Positions 1 to 10,641 of a DNA stretch of 64,000 nt are shown piece by piece; the first letter of the stretch is position 1, and every line of letters starts with the position of its first letter. The position numbers and the translations under genes are program-made. The notes beneath the pieces were generated by a model, which was given only the letters and a program-made list of their open reading frames with translations, had not been told where the DNA came from and did no database searches. Source of the stretch: Azolla caroliniana (taxonomy: Eukaryota; Polypodiophyta); contig JBHGNT010000007.1 of assembly GCA_043228905.1 (NCBI GenBank), positions 7,192,001 to 7,256,000 of the forward strand, in the 5' to 3' direction.

Positions 1-505
1 TGAGGTCAAGTCGTGTGATGGTTAGGTAGATGAGGCTGCCGATCAATTGGCGATATTGAGTTGGCTCGCACTCAGCTGTGCCGGAATCGACATCGAGATT
101 GAGATTACGGTCAAGAGGAGTAGACACAAGTTTGCACTCGGTCATTCCGAACTTGTAGAGTAAGTTGAGAACGCGGTGTTGTTGAGAGATCAGGATCCCG
201 TCTGGTGTCTGAATTACTTCGATGCCAAGTAATGGAGCTCCTGCATATCTTTCATTTCAAATATGTCGAATAGCAATGATTTCACTGTATTGACTTTGGC
301 TAGATTTAGTCCTCCGATTACCAAATCATCCACGTATAGGATGATGACAATTGGGTTGTTCGACTCGTTTTAGATGTACAAGGAGTTGTTCGATTTCAAC
401 ATTCGAAATCCGATTTGGTGAAGAGAGTGTGTGATCTTCGAATGCCAAGCACGCGGTGCTGGCTTAAGACCGTAGATCGGCTTCTTGCATCGACACATGG
501 CTTTT
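1..505 (-). pseudogene. Ty1/Copia reverse transcriptase remnant
   Basis: The minus strand reads as the middle and end of a Copia reverse transcriptase. In order I see an IYGLKPAPRAWH segment (family motif YGLKQAPRxW), the catalytic LYVDDLVIGG box, then LLYKFGMTECK, STPLD and YRQLIGSLIYL, which form the usual lead-in to RNase H. It is broken: a stop interrupts the segment before the YVDD box (SLYI-stop-NES) and about 4 nt are missing in the HYFLGIEV motif near position 225. The copy runs off the left edge of the window, so its RNase H and LTR lie outside. It is a dead element with no host function. The family call is secure; the lineage within Copia is not determined. Confidence 0.88.
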
Positions 506-2726
506 GGATGAGTATGTTTCGACTCACTTAGGACTGCCATCATCACAAGAGATACATCATCGACATTCTTTGACTTAAAAAAGAAATGTTACTTGTGAAC
601 TGAACTATAGTGGACACAACAAACAGTTTGGTTGAGTAACCACACCTGCAATAATCTCAAAGAATGGGGAAGAAGAATATTATTTGACATGGTTAGCAAG
701 TGGAACATTGAAAGTGGATATTACATGTATTTACAACATGGAGTTGGATTGTTAGAAGTAGAATAATGATGACATTGATTCTATATATCACTAACTAAGC
801 TACTAGTTCCAACAAAAAAAAAGTTGTAACAAGTCATAGAATTAACTTTGTGACGACAAACACTAGAGGGTCTAATAAATGGCCTTCTGATCGGTGGACC
901 CTAACCAACTGAACCATGTGAAGAAGTGTAATGACTCAACTCACTTGAAGATCTTCACATGAAGTGGAGTGAAAGAATTGAATAGAATTGAGGTACAACA
1001 AAGTTAAACACCATTCAAAATCCACACTATGACCCCAACCATGAGTATTATATGTGAGCTTGGGAAGCCAATGACTCATTTGGTTCAAAGTGGATTTGAA
1101 AGAGGCTTTTGCACTCAACTAGTGCAACATGGATTCTCTTGTCAAGCATGACATGAATATGCTCAACCGGCATAACTTGGATTCGCTTGATTATCCACTT
1201 GCCTAGTATGTCATGAAAATGCTTCACAATCTGTTTGCTTGACATAACATGAATACTCTTGGAAATTTTCTTGTTTGGCACAAGAAAGAGCTTGATCAGC
1301 CTAACCAAGTTGATGATACACTCAATAGCTCACTTGTTTGGTGTAATTGAGGGCCCGTTCAAAGACTTCCTCAAATTGGTGTGGCAAACATATGGGATCC
1401 ATGCCTCATGAATCCTTGGCCATACATGGATGCTAATAAACATGCCACAAGTTATGATGTTGTCTTTAATGATACATTCATAAATAACAAAGCCTCAACA
1501 ATGCATCATATCTTAATGTTGAATTGGTCACAACCCTCATGACAATAGATACATTGTTCCATACAATGAATCTCATAAACCAAATCCTAATGAGTAACCT
1601 CAAAGAATTACAAAATGTGGTAAAATCGTTGTACAAACAAGTGATGAATAAAGGGATTAAACAACAATATCGATCATGTAGATGGCTCACCATGTCCAAG
1701 TTACCCAAAGACACTTGGATGAAGCCAATGCACTTTGTCTTTTATTAGCTCCATGATATCAACCAATGGATACCATATTTACTCATCCCATACATCATAC
1801 TTAACTTTTTGGTTTGTAAAACCATCTCAAGAATAAAAATTACTATCATTATCATGGATCTTTGAAGTAGAGTCTGTAAACATCAAATTTTATTCGTGAA
1901 GCTACAGTGTACAAGACTCTACTTCAAAGAAGAAATTCAGAAACTACACAAAAGGAGTTGGACAAATGTAACAAGATTCCTATGCCGTGATTTGGTGCCA
2001 AAAAAGCACGATAACATATTTGTTTTTCTTGGGCTATGAGTGATGAAAAAGCATGCTTTTTATCCATTCAAAACAAAACAAACTACACTTGAAGTTATTT
2101 GGGCATATTATCCTACAAATTGGCTCAACAAATGGAAAAATTTACACTATCTGTTGACAAGAAATGGATTTTGATGGGGAATCAGGTGTTATAAAAAATG
2201 GGAAACATTAGTGTGCTGGACTTACAAAGGGTAGAAATAAATCTGAACATCAACTGCCGCAATTGATCGAAAAGACATCTAAGGTTGGCTACTATCATGC
2301 ACACATAAAACAAGGATACTTTCCCTATAACATAAGCTTTTGTTATTTATTAGGTTTGAGAATGTTAGAATCTCTCCTTGGATACAGCATGAATAATATC
2401 TGTATGAATCACCTCACAATACACATATGATGTAATTTCCAATGGTTTTATCCACTCTGAAGTAGTTCAGTTTAAAGAGTAAATTACAATCCTGCATTCC
2501 CTAATTGTTGTATGAATTATATTTTTCTATCTTCTTACCCACTGAGTTCATATACTTCATTTCAAAAGAAACAGACATCAGCATGCTTCTTTTCACTACG
2601 CAAAATGCTTCGCACTACCACAGGCATCCTTTCATTGAAGCAAATTCATCCATGAATTATGTCTACTAAAATTTGAGCTATTTAAATAATTGCAAGCTAT
2701 CCATAAAATTAATAGCTTAACTCATG
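506..2726. other. AT-rich intergenic spacer, no gene seen
   Basis: I see no recognisable coding sequence here. ORFs on both strands are short and low-complexity. Around 1120-1270 a short decayed repeat gives a minus-strand frame with recurring IHVM-like words; units of roughly 22-38 bp carry a catgaa-type core. The right-hand end, just below 2727, should contain the 3' UTR and polyadenylation site of the phenylalanyl-tRNA synthetase gene, whose stop codon is at 2727-2729. Confidence 0.5.
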
Positions 2727-5700
2727 TCACCTCAGTGTCACATTCAACTTGGTTTGTACCTCCTGTCTCACTCGATCCTGAAATAAGTGATATTAGTGTG
2801 TATGCAAAGAAAGAATTGATCTTGACGTATGCTACAATGATTGAGCTAACCTGTAGTTGATTGATTTCATCATCAGTCAGTGATCGTTCCATAGATCGGT
2901 ATGCAATCCGAAAACAATTGCTTGTTAAACCTTCTTTATTTGTAAAACTGTCGATCAACTTCACCTGCATGTTCCAAAAAGTTTGTTAACCCCATGCTCA
3001 TCCCACAATAATCACTTTTTCATCAAAACCATAATGCATCTTGAAAGATGACCTCTTCAGCCAAGTCACCAGCAATGCCTCGAACAATTTCACACAGATT
3101 ATTCTCAGTAAACGAATCATTTATCCATAAACTGATGTCTTTGTAACAAGGAGGAAACTGGCAAGAAAAAAAAATCAATAGCCCTCATCATCTTTGAGCT
3201 TCCAAAAGTTTTCATAACATATTCGGTTCAAGAAATTGTGAAAACGAGCTTTTTGCCTGGTTAATAACTTGAATTGAAAAAAATATTAACACCAAATCTA
3301 CCTTAGAAAATGGTTTAAATTTTATACCAAGTTTTCCTGCTTTAAACTGGTTAAAAAATAAAGCTTAGTCAGAGAAACTCTAGTTGACATGCTATCCAAA
3401 GAATAAGTGAATGTCAATCTGTAGACTATACCTGAGTGACGAATCGTGGATCATGAGACCAAAACAATCGGATATCAGGAATATCAAATAGAACCATGGC
3501 GAGACGCTCAAGTCCTAAACCAAATGCCCATGAAACTGTTCCAGCTCTCCCATTGTTTTCCAAAATTGCAGCTTCAGTCACTCCACAACCTAGAACCTCC
3601 AGCCAGTCACCCTGATTGGGTAGTCTAAGAGAATAGATATGAGTTTCATTCTAAGTTGAAGTAACCAAGAAACCACACATATAGCAGTCAGTAGGTAAAT
3701 CCCTGTGATAAACAATAAATTGAATTCTATCTATTTCTATTGAAATGGACTCTCTTCTTCATTGTATTAACCAAAAATCATAGCTGCTTTATTGGGAAAG
3801 AAAAATGTTGGTTGTGTCTGATCTATCTAGCTTTATAAGACGGAAACAGTCTAGGCACTTGGATGTGCAACAAAACAACGTAGCTATTAGAATACCTAAT
3901 TTGATTTTTTCACAAGCATTCCTGCCTAAATCGAAGTCGTTAAACACCATTTGTCCTAAATATTATCATAATTAAATGAATTGGAAAGCACTATTAGAAA
4001 GATTATGTCACTAATGAAGTCAGCTATGATATACCTGGAAAAATATTTCAAGCTCTAATGAAGGATTAGTAAATGGAAAGTAAGTGTCTACCCACCGAGT
4101 CTCAACATCACCTGCATCAAGTTAAATCAAACATCCAATGCTTATCTATAAAATAAGTGAAGACAAACTTTCTCCAGAATCTTCTCAGAAACGTAGTATG
4201 GATTTTCATATTCATAAAACGTCATGTTATGTAAAGAACAAGAAGTCATGAATAGCTTGATCTCACCAAATAATCGCTTTGCCAAACCCTCCAATGTTCC
4301 CTTCAGATCTTGGAGTGCAAACGTTGTGCCATCAACACCTGCTATTTCCCATTCTGCTGGAGTAAATACACGAAATCCCTCCATCTATAATATTTTCAAA
4401 GAAGTTACCATGTGGTGTAAAAACATGAAATTTGAAAACTGAAATTCATAAATTAAGGCAAACCTGATGAAAAACAGGATAATGTGTAGAATCTATGGAA
4501 TCTCTGCGATACACATCACCAGTCACAAGAAAATGAGTGAATCCATTCCTTAACGTCTCTGCCTGATGTGCACTAGTGTGGGTTCTCAAAACAGTATCAG
4601 AATTTATATAGTAAGTGTCATTGTAGCTTCGGCTAACATGATCCGGTGGAACTAAAACATCATCAAAATTCTATCATACAAAAAAGAATATATCCATCAG
4701 CAAAAGGAGCAAATTTTGGTGTAGATGATATCAATTGCATGAGAATTGGAAGACAGAACTTACAGCTTTAGCAGAGACAATAGGGCTAATGTTATCAAGC
4801 TTCTGATACAACCCTGGAGATTTCTCATCAAAATATCTGTAAATCTCATTCTTCAGAATACCAAGGGGATGATCATCTCGCCTATGCAAAAAGAGCCCCA
4901 TCTTGGAGAAAATTGAATCAGGTACATTATTACTTGGATCACCATCCTTCACAACCGCTGATAACAAAATGTAATGTGAATTAGATACAATTAGACATAA
5001 AAACAGTAACTTCGAAGACTAGTTTGCGAACAGTAACAAAGTAAATATGGTGAATGGACTTGACATTCAAGTGAAGCACGATATGAAGTAGAAATTCTAG
5101 TGATCCTCGTACTAGTATAAAGAATGTAGGATTACTAGTTGGTGAGGTTCTTGTATTTTGCTGAAAATACAAATTTTATACATACTCCATTCACAAGCAT
5201 TGGTACTCAAATGCATCCTATGATGGGTGTATGCATATAAATCTGTACAAGATGACCTCCACATTCAATAAAAGCATAACACAGTCAATGGAAATGTTTG
5301 TAATCATTGTGCTTGATATCAAATATGTCATATTACTAATAGTACAGTTCTTTGTCAAAAGCAAAAGGTTTAATCTATATGCATCTTTCATTTGCAATTT
5401 CTTGAAATGTATCTTATAATGTATTATTATAAATGTCCATGTAGCATGTACCTATGGTAGATGAAGACCTTCACATCCAATTTAATCATAATAACAACAA
5501 GGATAAATTGACAAAATACTCCAGTTTACTTTTCTATAAGTCAAAATACCTTAAACTTTTGAGGAATAGTTAGAATACCCCTTCTTCCCAAACAAGAAAA
5601 GGAATGGAATACAGAAGCTTTTGGTGTCACATTTTCAGCATCATTCTAGCACTATACTAGATATTTGAGCTTCAGCGGCCTTCTTGCATCTGAGAAGCAC

Positions 5701-8700
5701 TACAATTTTGGAGCACCATCTGAGACTTTTTGAGGTCTTGTTATAGACGTATGCACATCTTCCCTCAAACAAACATGCATTTTCTTTCCTCAAACAAATT
5801 TGCACGTTCAATTCTTCCCTAGATTCCTCAAGACTTAATCTAATAGAAGTGGCTTCCCAAGACTTGATCTCATAGATATTGTAGTTGCTACAAAAAAAGA
5901 ATTTTATTCAGTTCTCAAATTGCTAATGGAATATTCACGGTACATGCTATTGGATTAAACACTGAAACCATTGTGGTGATATCCAACAAGTGTAGATGCA
6001 AATTGCAATGCAAGGACTGAGAAAGTTCTTGGAATTTTTCTTCTATAATCAACAGAGAGGTTTGAGATGTGAATTCATATAGTGCAAAAACTTTATCTCA
6101 ATCTAATGCAAACGTAAGGCAAGTATTTTATCATGTCCAGTTCTTTGCATTTAATTATCAATGGTAGCAAGGCAATAAGAAATAACCTTCCTATGGCATA
6201 AATATCAGTAGTGCAAAGTAAATCATGTCAAGCTCTCTGCATTCTCACTATCAATGACAGCTAAGAGAATAAGAAATAAATTTCCTTTAGCATCAACACC
6301 AGTAGCACAGTGTAAATGCCCAAGATACTTACTATTCAAAAAAGTGGTCTGTGAACTCACAAATCGTTTGCAACTCTGAACTCCACTCAATAAAGTCTAT
6401 AAAGATGTCCTTGGCAACATTCAATAACTTAACTTCCTAAATTGATTTCCTTCAAAATTGCAAAAATCATTGTTGTAAAATACTTAGCATAAAATACGTG
6501 TAGAATACGTATTCTAAGTATTCTAACTTTTTTTTAAATACTTAGAATATATATTTTATAGATAAAATATGTTAAATACATTAAAAACGTTAAATACTTA
6601 GAATACGTGTAGAATACTTAGAATACTTGTAGAATACTTGTAGAATACTTGTAGAATACTTAGATTACATGTAGAATACTTAGAATACATGTAGAATACT
6701 TGTAAAATACGTTAAATACTTATTGAATTTTAAAGGTTTTTTTTCAAAAAAATTTAAAATTAATTTTTTTTATTGAAATGATAAATATTTGTTAAACACG
6801 TAGAATATGTAGAATACATCAAATTTTTAGAATATGTAGAATACGTCAAATTTTTAAAAACGGCAGTTCTAAAACGTAGAATACATCAGAGTATTCTAAA
6901 ACATACTCTAAACAAAGAATACGCGTTTTTTAACAACTATGGCAAAAATGCATACTTAGCATTCAAAAAGGTGGCCTCTACACAAATTGTTTGTAACTCT
7001 GAACTCCACTAAATAAAGTCTATAAAGATGTGCTTGGCAACATTCAATAACTTACCTTCCTAAATTGACTTCCTTCAAAATTGCAAAAATGCATGCAATT
7101 TAAGGTATACTTTTTCATATCCTCCATTGATCATGTTGAAGGCCAACTCTTCAGCTTTGTAAGCAACTAGGTCCAAAAGAATGACACGTGTTCGCTATGA
7201 AAATCATCAATTGATTCAATATAGTTCTGTAAAATTCTCTATATCTATCCTTGCTGAAGGAGCCTTTTTATTGCCCAAATTGCTGAACACCACGACAAAA
7301 GTTATTTCCAATACACAAATTTCACATATTAGAACAATATGGATTACAGAAGCAAGTCAATTCCAAGAACATTCTAAGTCTTTGCATTGCAACCTGTATC
7401 CACACTTGCTGGACTTCACCACAACGGATCCAGTGTCTGATGCAATAGAATGTACCTTAGCAACATTCTTTGGATCAAGCAGGGAATCAAATTGGTTTCC
7501 TTTTTCCAGTTCAATCACCAATTGAAGAAGTAAAAAATTCCTTTTCTATAGCGATTACAATATCTATAAACTCAATTCTTGAGGAAGCCACTTCTGTTAG
7601 ATTAAGCCTTGAGCAATTGATAGAGGAATTGAAAATGTATGTTTGTTTGAGGGAAGAAAAGGTGCATATGCTTGTAGCAAGACCTGAAACAATCTCAGAT
7701 GGTGCTCCAAAACTGGTGGTGATGGTGCTCAGATGCAAGAAGGGTTTTGAAATTGGTGATGCAGTGCTAAAATGATGCTGAAATTATGGCACCAAAAGCT
7801 TATATGTTCCCTTAGTTCTTGTTGTTTGGGAAAAGGGGTATTCTAACCATTGCTCAGAAGTTTAGGGCATTTTAACAAATAGAAAAGTGAAGTGGGGTAT
7901 TTTGACAATTTACCCTCAGGACAATGAATTTCCCCTGGTATCAAGGATGAAAAATTATTAGTTTCTTTTCCATGGATAAAGAGAGCAAACCATGAAAAGA
8001 TTTAGACTAATGGCTAATTCAAAGAATTATTTCTGTTTCAAAGAAATTTCCAAGTAAAACTTCTTCCTTTCCATTACAGAGAAATAACTATAATAAATTG
8101 TGGTAAAAAACAACAAATTATCTACTTCTTTTCCATTTCTGTAAAGGATGAATTAAAATAACTTTGTGCTTCAAAACATTTTCTTCCTGTCCATGGAGTG
8201 AAGATAAAGTATAAAGAAGAGTACAATGATATACAGAGAAATAAACAAAGGCATGAAGTTTCAAAGTGATTCAAAGAACTTTCCAGGTACAAACACCTTC
8301 CTTTCCATGAGAAGAAGATAGAAAACCATGAAGACATTTATAAAAAATTCTGATTCAAAGGAGTTAATAATTATGTAAAGTATAGATCAAATATACAAGA
8401 TTTCTGATTCAATACAGTTTCCAAAGTATGAACACCTTCAATTCCATGTAAAGAAGATAGCAAACCATCAAAAGATTTACAAATATTTACAAATATTTCG
8501 GATTCAAAGGAGTTTCCAGGTATGAAAATCTTTCTTTTCATGAAATGTACAAAGAAATAAACAAAGCCAAAGGTAAGAACAAATCATATACAAAGAATTA
8601 AACAGATACAAACATTCTCTGGATTGAAGAGAGCATAACATAAAGAAAAATGCAATGACAGAAGCGCAATAAACTGTGATAAAAATGATAGACCAGTATG

Positions 8701-9127
8701 AAATTTTGGAAGCATGTAAATTTCTTTCTTTCAAGGAAGTGAATACAGAAAACTTAAAGAAATATAGAAGTATTCCAAGTTCAAAGATCATTTCAGTAAT
8801 CTAGAGTGTAAATATCCTCGTTCCCGTGGAATGAAGACATCTAAAACATAGAGAAATGCCTAGAAACAAAGAAACAAAGTCATGATCTTCCTTCACAAAC
8901 TAAATGGATTACCCGAAATATATACAATTCAGTTTCAGGGGAGAAGCACCTTCTCTTGGTAACTTGAAATCTCCTGTTTGGGAAGTCAAAGAGAAGCGAG
9001 AAAACCTCTGTACATTATAGTTGCTATTCCTGGGAATGGAATTTTCTTGCGTGGAGAAGATGTATCGACGAACTGTGAAGAAGGATGTGGACCGCTGAAG
9101 AAGAGAAGGACGACGAAGGGAAGCCAT
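2727..9127 (-). CDS. PheRS: Phenylalanyl-tRNA synthetase, organellar (chloroplast/mitochondrial) type, 9 exons
   Basis: Charges organellar tRNA-Phe with phenylalanine; this is the monomeric class II enzyme of mitochondria and plastids. Exons by eye: 9127-8926, 4957-4764, 4670-4464, 4384-4267, 4111-4035, 3611-3432, 3346-3302, 3157-3053, 2964-2851, 2777-2727. That is ten coding blocks separated by nine introns, all with GT-AG ends and matching phases. The spliced protein is 430 residues, the normal family length. The first ~65 residues ([10 protein letters not shown]...) are Arg/Ser-rich and acid-poor, like a transit peptide. HTSAHQ (~163-168), VYRRD (~185-189), FHQMEGF (~199-205) and motif 3 GLGLERL (~297-303) form the catalytic core. 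The anticodon-binding FDX-ACB domain runs from ~338 to the end ([12 protein letters not shown]). Exon 1 is linked by phase (AAT-T|CG) and transit-peptide character, so it is the least certain part. An upstream in-frame Met at 9217 exists; I chose 9127 because MAS starts a typical transit peptide. Intron 1 is ~4 kb and transposon-laden. Confidence 0.92.
5501..7915. mobile_element. Mutator-like foldback element in intron 1 of the PheRS gene
   Basis: Two long arms, about 5501-6090 and 7330-7915, are diverged inverted copies of each other. Their tips are GGATAAATTGACAAAATAC on the left and, in reverse complement, GGGTAAATTGTCAAAATAC on the right, which resembles plant Mutator-like termini. Inside the right arm the minus strand reads [18 protein letters not shown], close to the N-terminal DNA-binding region of plant MULE transposases, so each arm carries a transposase scrap. 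Between the arms lie two direct repeats (6325-6467 and 6951-7090) flanking an AT-rich minisatellite. No transposase core is present, so it is non-autonomous. I see no 9-11 bp target duplication (ataacaacaa versus tcaggacaat), so the insertion is old or the ends are slightly misplaced. Confidence 0.72.
6484..6930. repeat. AT-rich minisatellite, TAGAATACTTG-type units
   Basis: Imperfect short units related to tagaatacttg and tagaatacgt repeat many times across about 450 bp. The array sits between the two direct repeats at the heart of the Mutator-like element. It is very AT-rich and has no coding potential. Confidence 0.7.
7950..8880. repeat. Decayed tandem array, about 90-140 bp units
   Basis: A recurring block (roughly ttcaaagga-tttccaggta-aacaccttcctttccatg-gaagaagata-aaaccat) begins near 8040, 8167, 8273, 8413, 8505, 8610, 8709 and 8798. 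The units are heavily diverged and vary in spacing. The array occupies intron 1 of the PheRS gene between the Mutator-like element and exon 1. Short ORFs across it are by-products of the repeat. I do not recognise the family. Confidence 0.5.
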
Positions 9128-9809
9128 GGGCGAGAGCTCAGCTAGCTCCTTCTTCGTCTCTATTCGGTGCTCTCTTTTCTCTGTGTTTATTATATTTCCT
9201 GAAATGCCCCTCTCCAATTATTAGACCATTCGACCTGCATCTTCTCTACTCTCCCAAATGCCCTTAGGGTTTTGACAATTTCCCACATACCCTCGAATCA
9301 CCTACAAGGAAGGAGCAAACAAAAAACTTGAGTGATATTTCCTCTTTACTTATTCAGGCCATGCCTCTCTCTTTCTCTTTTAATGTTACAGTTGGGCTTA
9401 TTTCTCTAAACCCTAAACTCTTATTTCTCTTCTGAGAACTCTCTTCTATACAATGTTATAGTTGGGCGTATATACTCAAGCCCTAACTTGGGAACGTATT
9501 CACATTAGAGATACACATTGGGTGGTGTGGACCTTTTATGCCAACAAACTCCCTCGTAAAAAGACTACTCTACATGAGTATACAATTTGTATTGGGCTTA
9601 TCTCCCTCGTAAACCTAGATTACAATTACAATTGTATAAATACAAGTTGATCGGCTTATGGCCAAATCGGCAGAGATGAAGTCTAAGTCTAGCCTAATTC
9701 AGCTAGTTCTCTGGATCATGTATTGTTCGGATAGGCTTGTCCGGTTTGGCTGGATTGCCTAGTTCTTCTGGATCAGATCGAGTCTGGTTCTGACTTTCGG
9801 CCTCTAGTC
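9128..9809. other. Upstream region of the PheRS gene
   Basis: This is the probable promoter and 5' UTR side of the minus-strand PheRS gene. The minus-strand frame stays open up to 9217 but lacks family similarity before the chosen start at 9127. Pyrimidine-rich stretches and cccta/ccctaaact words (for example 9264-9275 and 9409-9420) are present, as is common in plant promoters. I cannot place a TATA box or a transcription start with confidence. Confidence 0.35.
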
Positions 9810-10283
9810 TGTTGGAAATAGTGCTCGGCCACAACCGAGTCTCAATCACACAATGGACGAAGTAGGAAATAATACAATAGATAGAATGCACTTACGCACA
9901 AAATATGAGACGACACAAAATGTTAACGTTGAAAACCCTAATCGGGAAAAACCACAGGACTTCTCAAAACTCCGAACATGGTCACTATAAGGAGGAGGTA
10001 TTATAGCAAGAGTCACAGACGCAACAACCTCGAGCTCTTTATCTTCACCAGCCGGCGGTTACACACAAAAACAACTTTCTGTATCTCTCTCTCTCTCTCT
10101 CTTTGTGTATCCAACAACAAGAACAACAACAAAACCAATTTGCCCTAAGTTATATTTATACTTATATAACTTGCGGGCTATTTACAAATATGGCCTCAAC
10201 ACCACATAAGAAACATATTTACAAATCCGTCTCTCTTCACAGTTCATACTGAATCCAGTAGTTTGGTGAGGACTAACCTAACA
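9810..10283 (-). mobile_element. Copia-type solo LTR
   Basis: The segment starts TGTTGGAAATAG and ends CCTAACA, giving TG...CA ends in both readings. In the minus direction it has a TATA-like run (tataagtataaatata) followed by agggcaaatt, then a CT-rich stretch, the words for CGAGGTTGTTGC and GTGGTTTTTCCC, and a GGTTGTGGCCGAGC end. The same order is seen in the LTRs at 16942-17512 and 38782-39741, so these are one family. No internal retroelement sequence touches it. The flanking 5-mers (tagtc, tgtcg) do not match, so one boundary may be altered. Confidence 0.68.
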
Positions 10284-10572
10284 TGTCGAGTATGTTCCTT
10301 GATGTTCGAAGAGAAGACCAAGATATCATCTAGATAGATCACATCATTCCACCCTTTCATGACAGTTTGTTCACCTTGATTACAATCAAGGTGCACCCCA
10401 ATATATTATACAAGAATGTGGAGGTATGCATGAAAGCTAGAAGACTTCTAGAGAGTGCATGGAAACTTCCAAAGCGTGCATGAAGATGCATTCTCTACAA
10501 GGTTCTTGAAAGTTCTAGTGATCAATCGATAATGAAATAAGTTGAATCTTATATAATACAATAATGTATAAA

Positions 10573-10640
10573 TGCATGTAGCTCAATTGGTAAGGTTGCC
10601 CAATAAGACTTGAAGGTCATGGGTTCAACCCCCACCATTC
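10573..10640 (+). mobile_element. tRNA-like (SINE-type) head
   Basis: A Pol III A-box-like sequence, TAGCTCAATTGG, lies at 10579-10590 and a B-box-like GGGTTCAACCCC at 10621-10632, spaced as in a tRNA. Acceptor and anticodon stems do not pair properly, so this is not a functional tRNA gene. It is better read as a tRNA-derived SINE head, immediately followed by the LINE remnant. The identification is by promoter boxes only. Confidence 0.42.
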
Positions 10641-10641
10641 C

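Noticed and set aside
10573-10640. Functional tRNA gene
   Set aside because: A- and B-box-like words are present, but the acceptor, D and anticodon arms do not fold into a proper cloverleaf.
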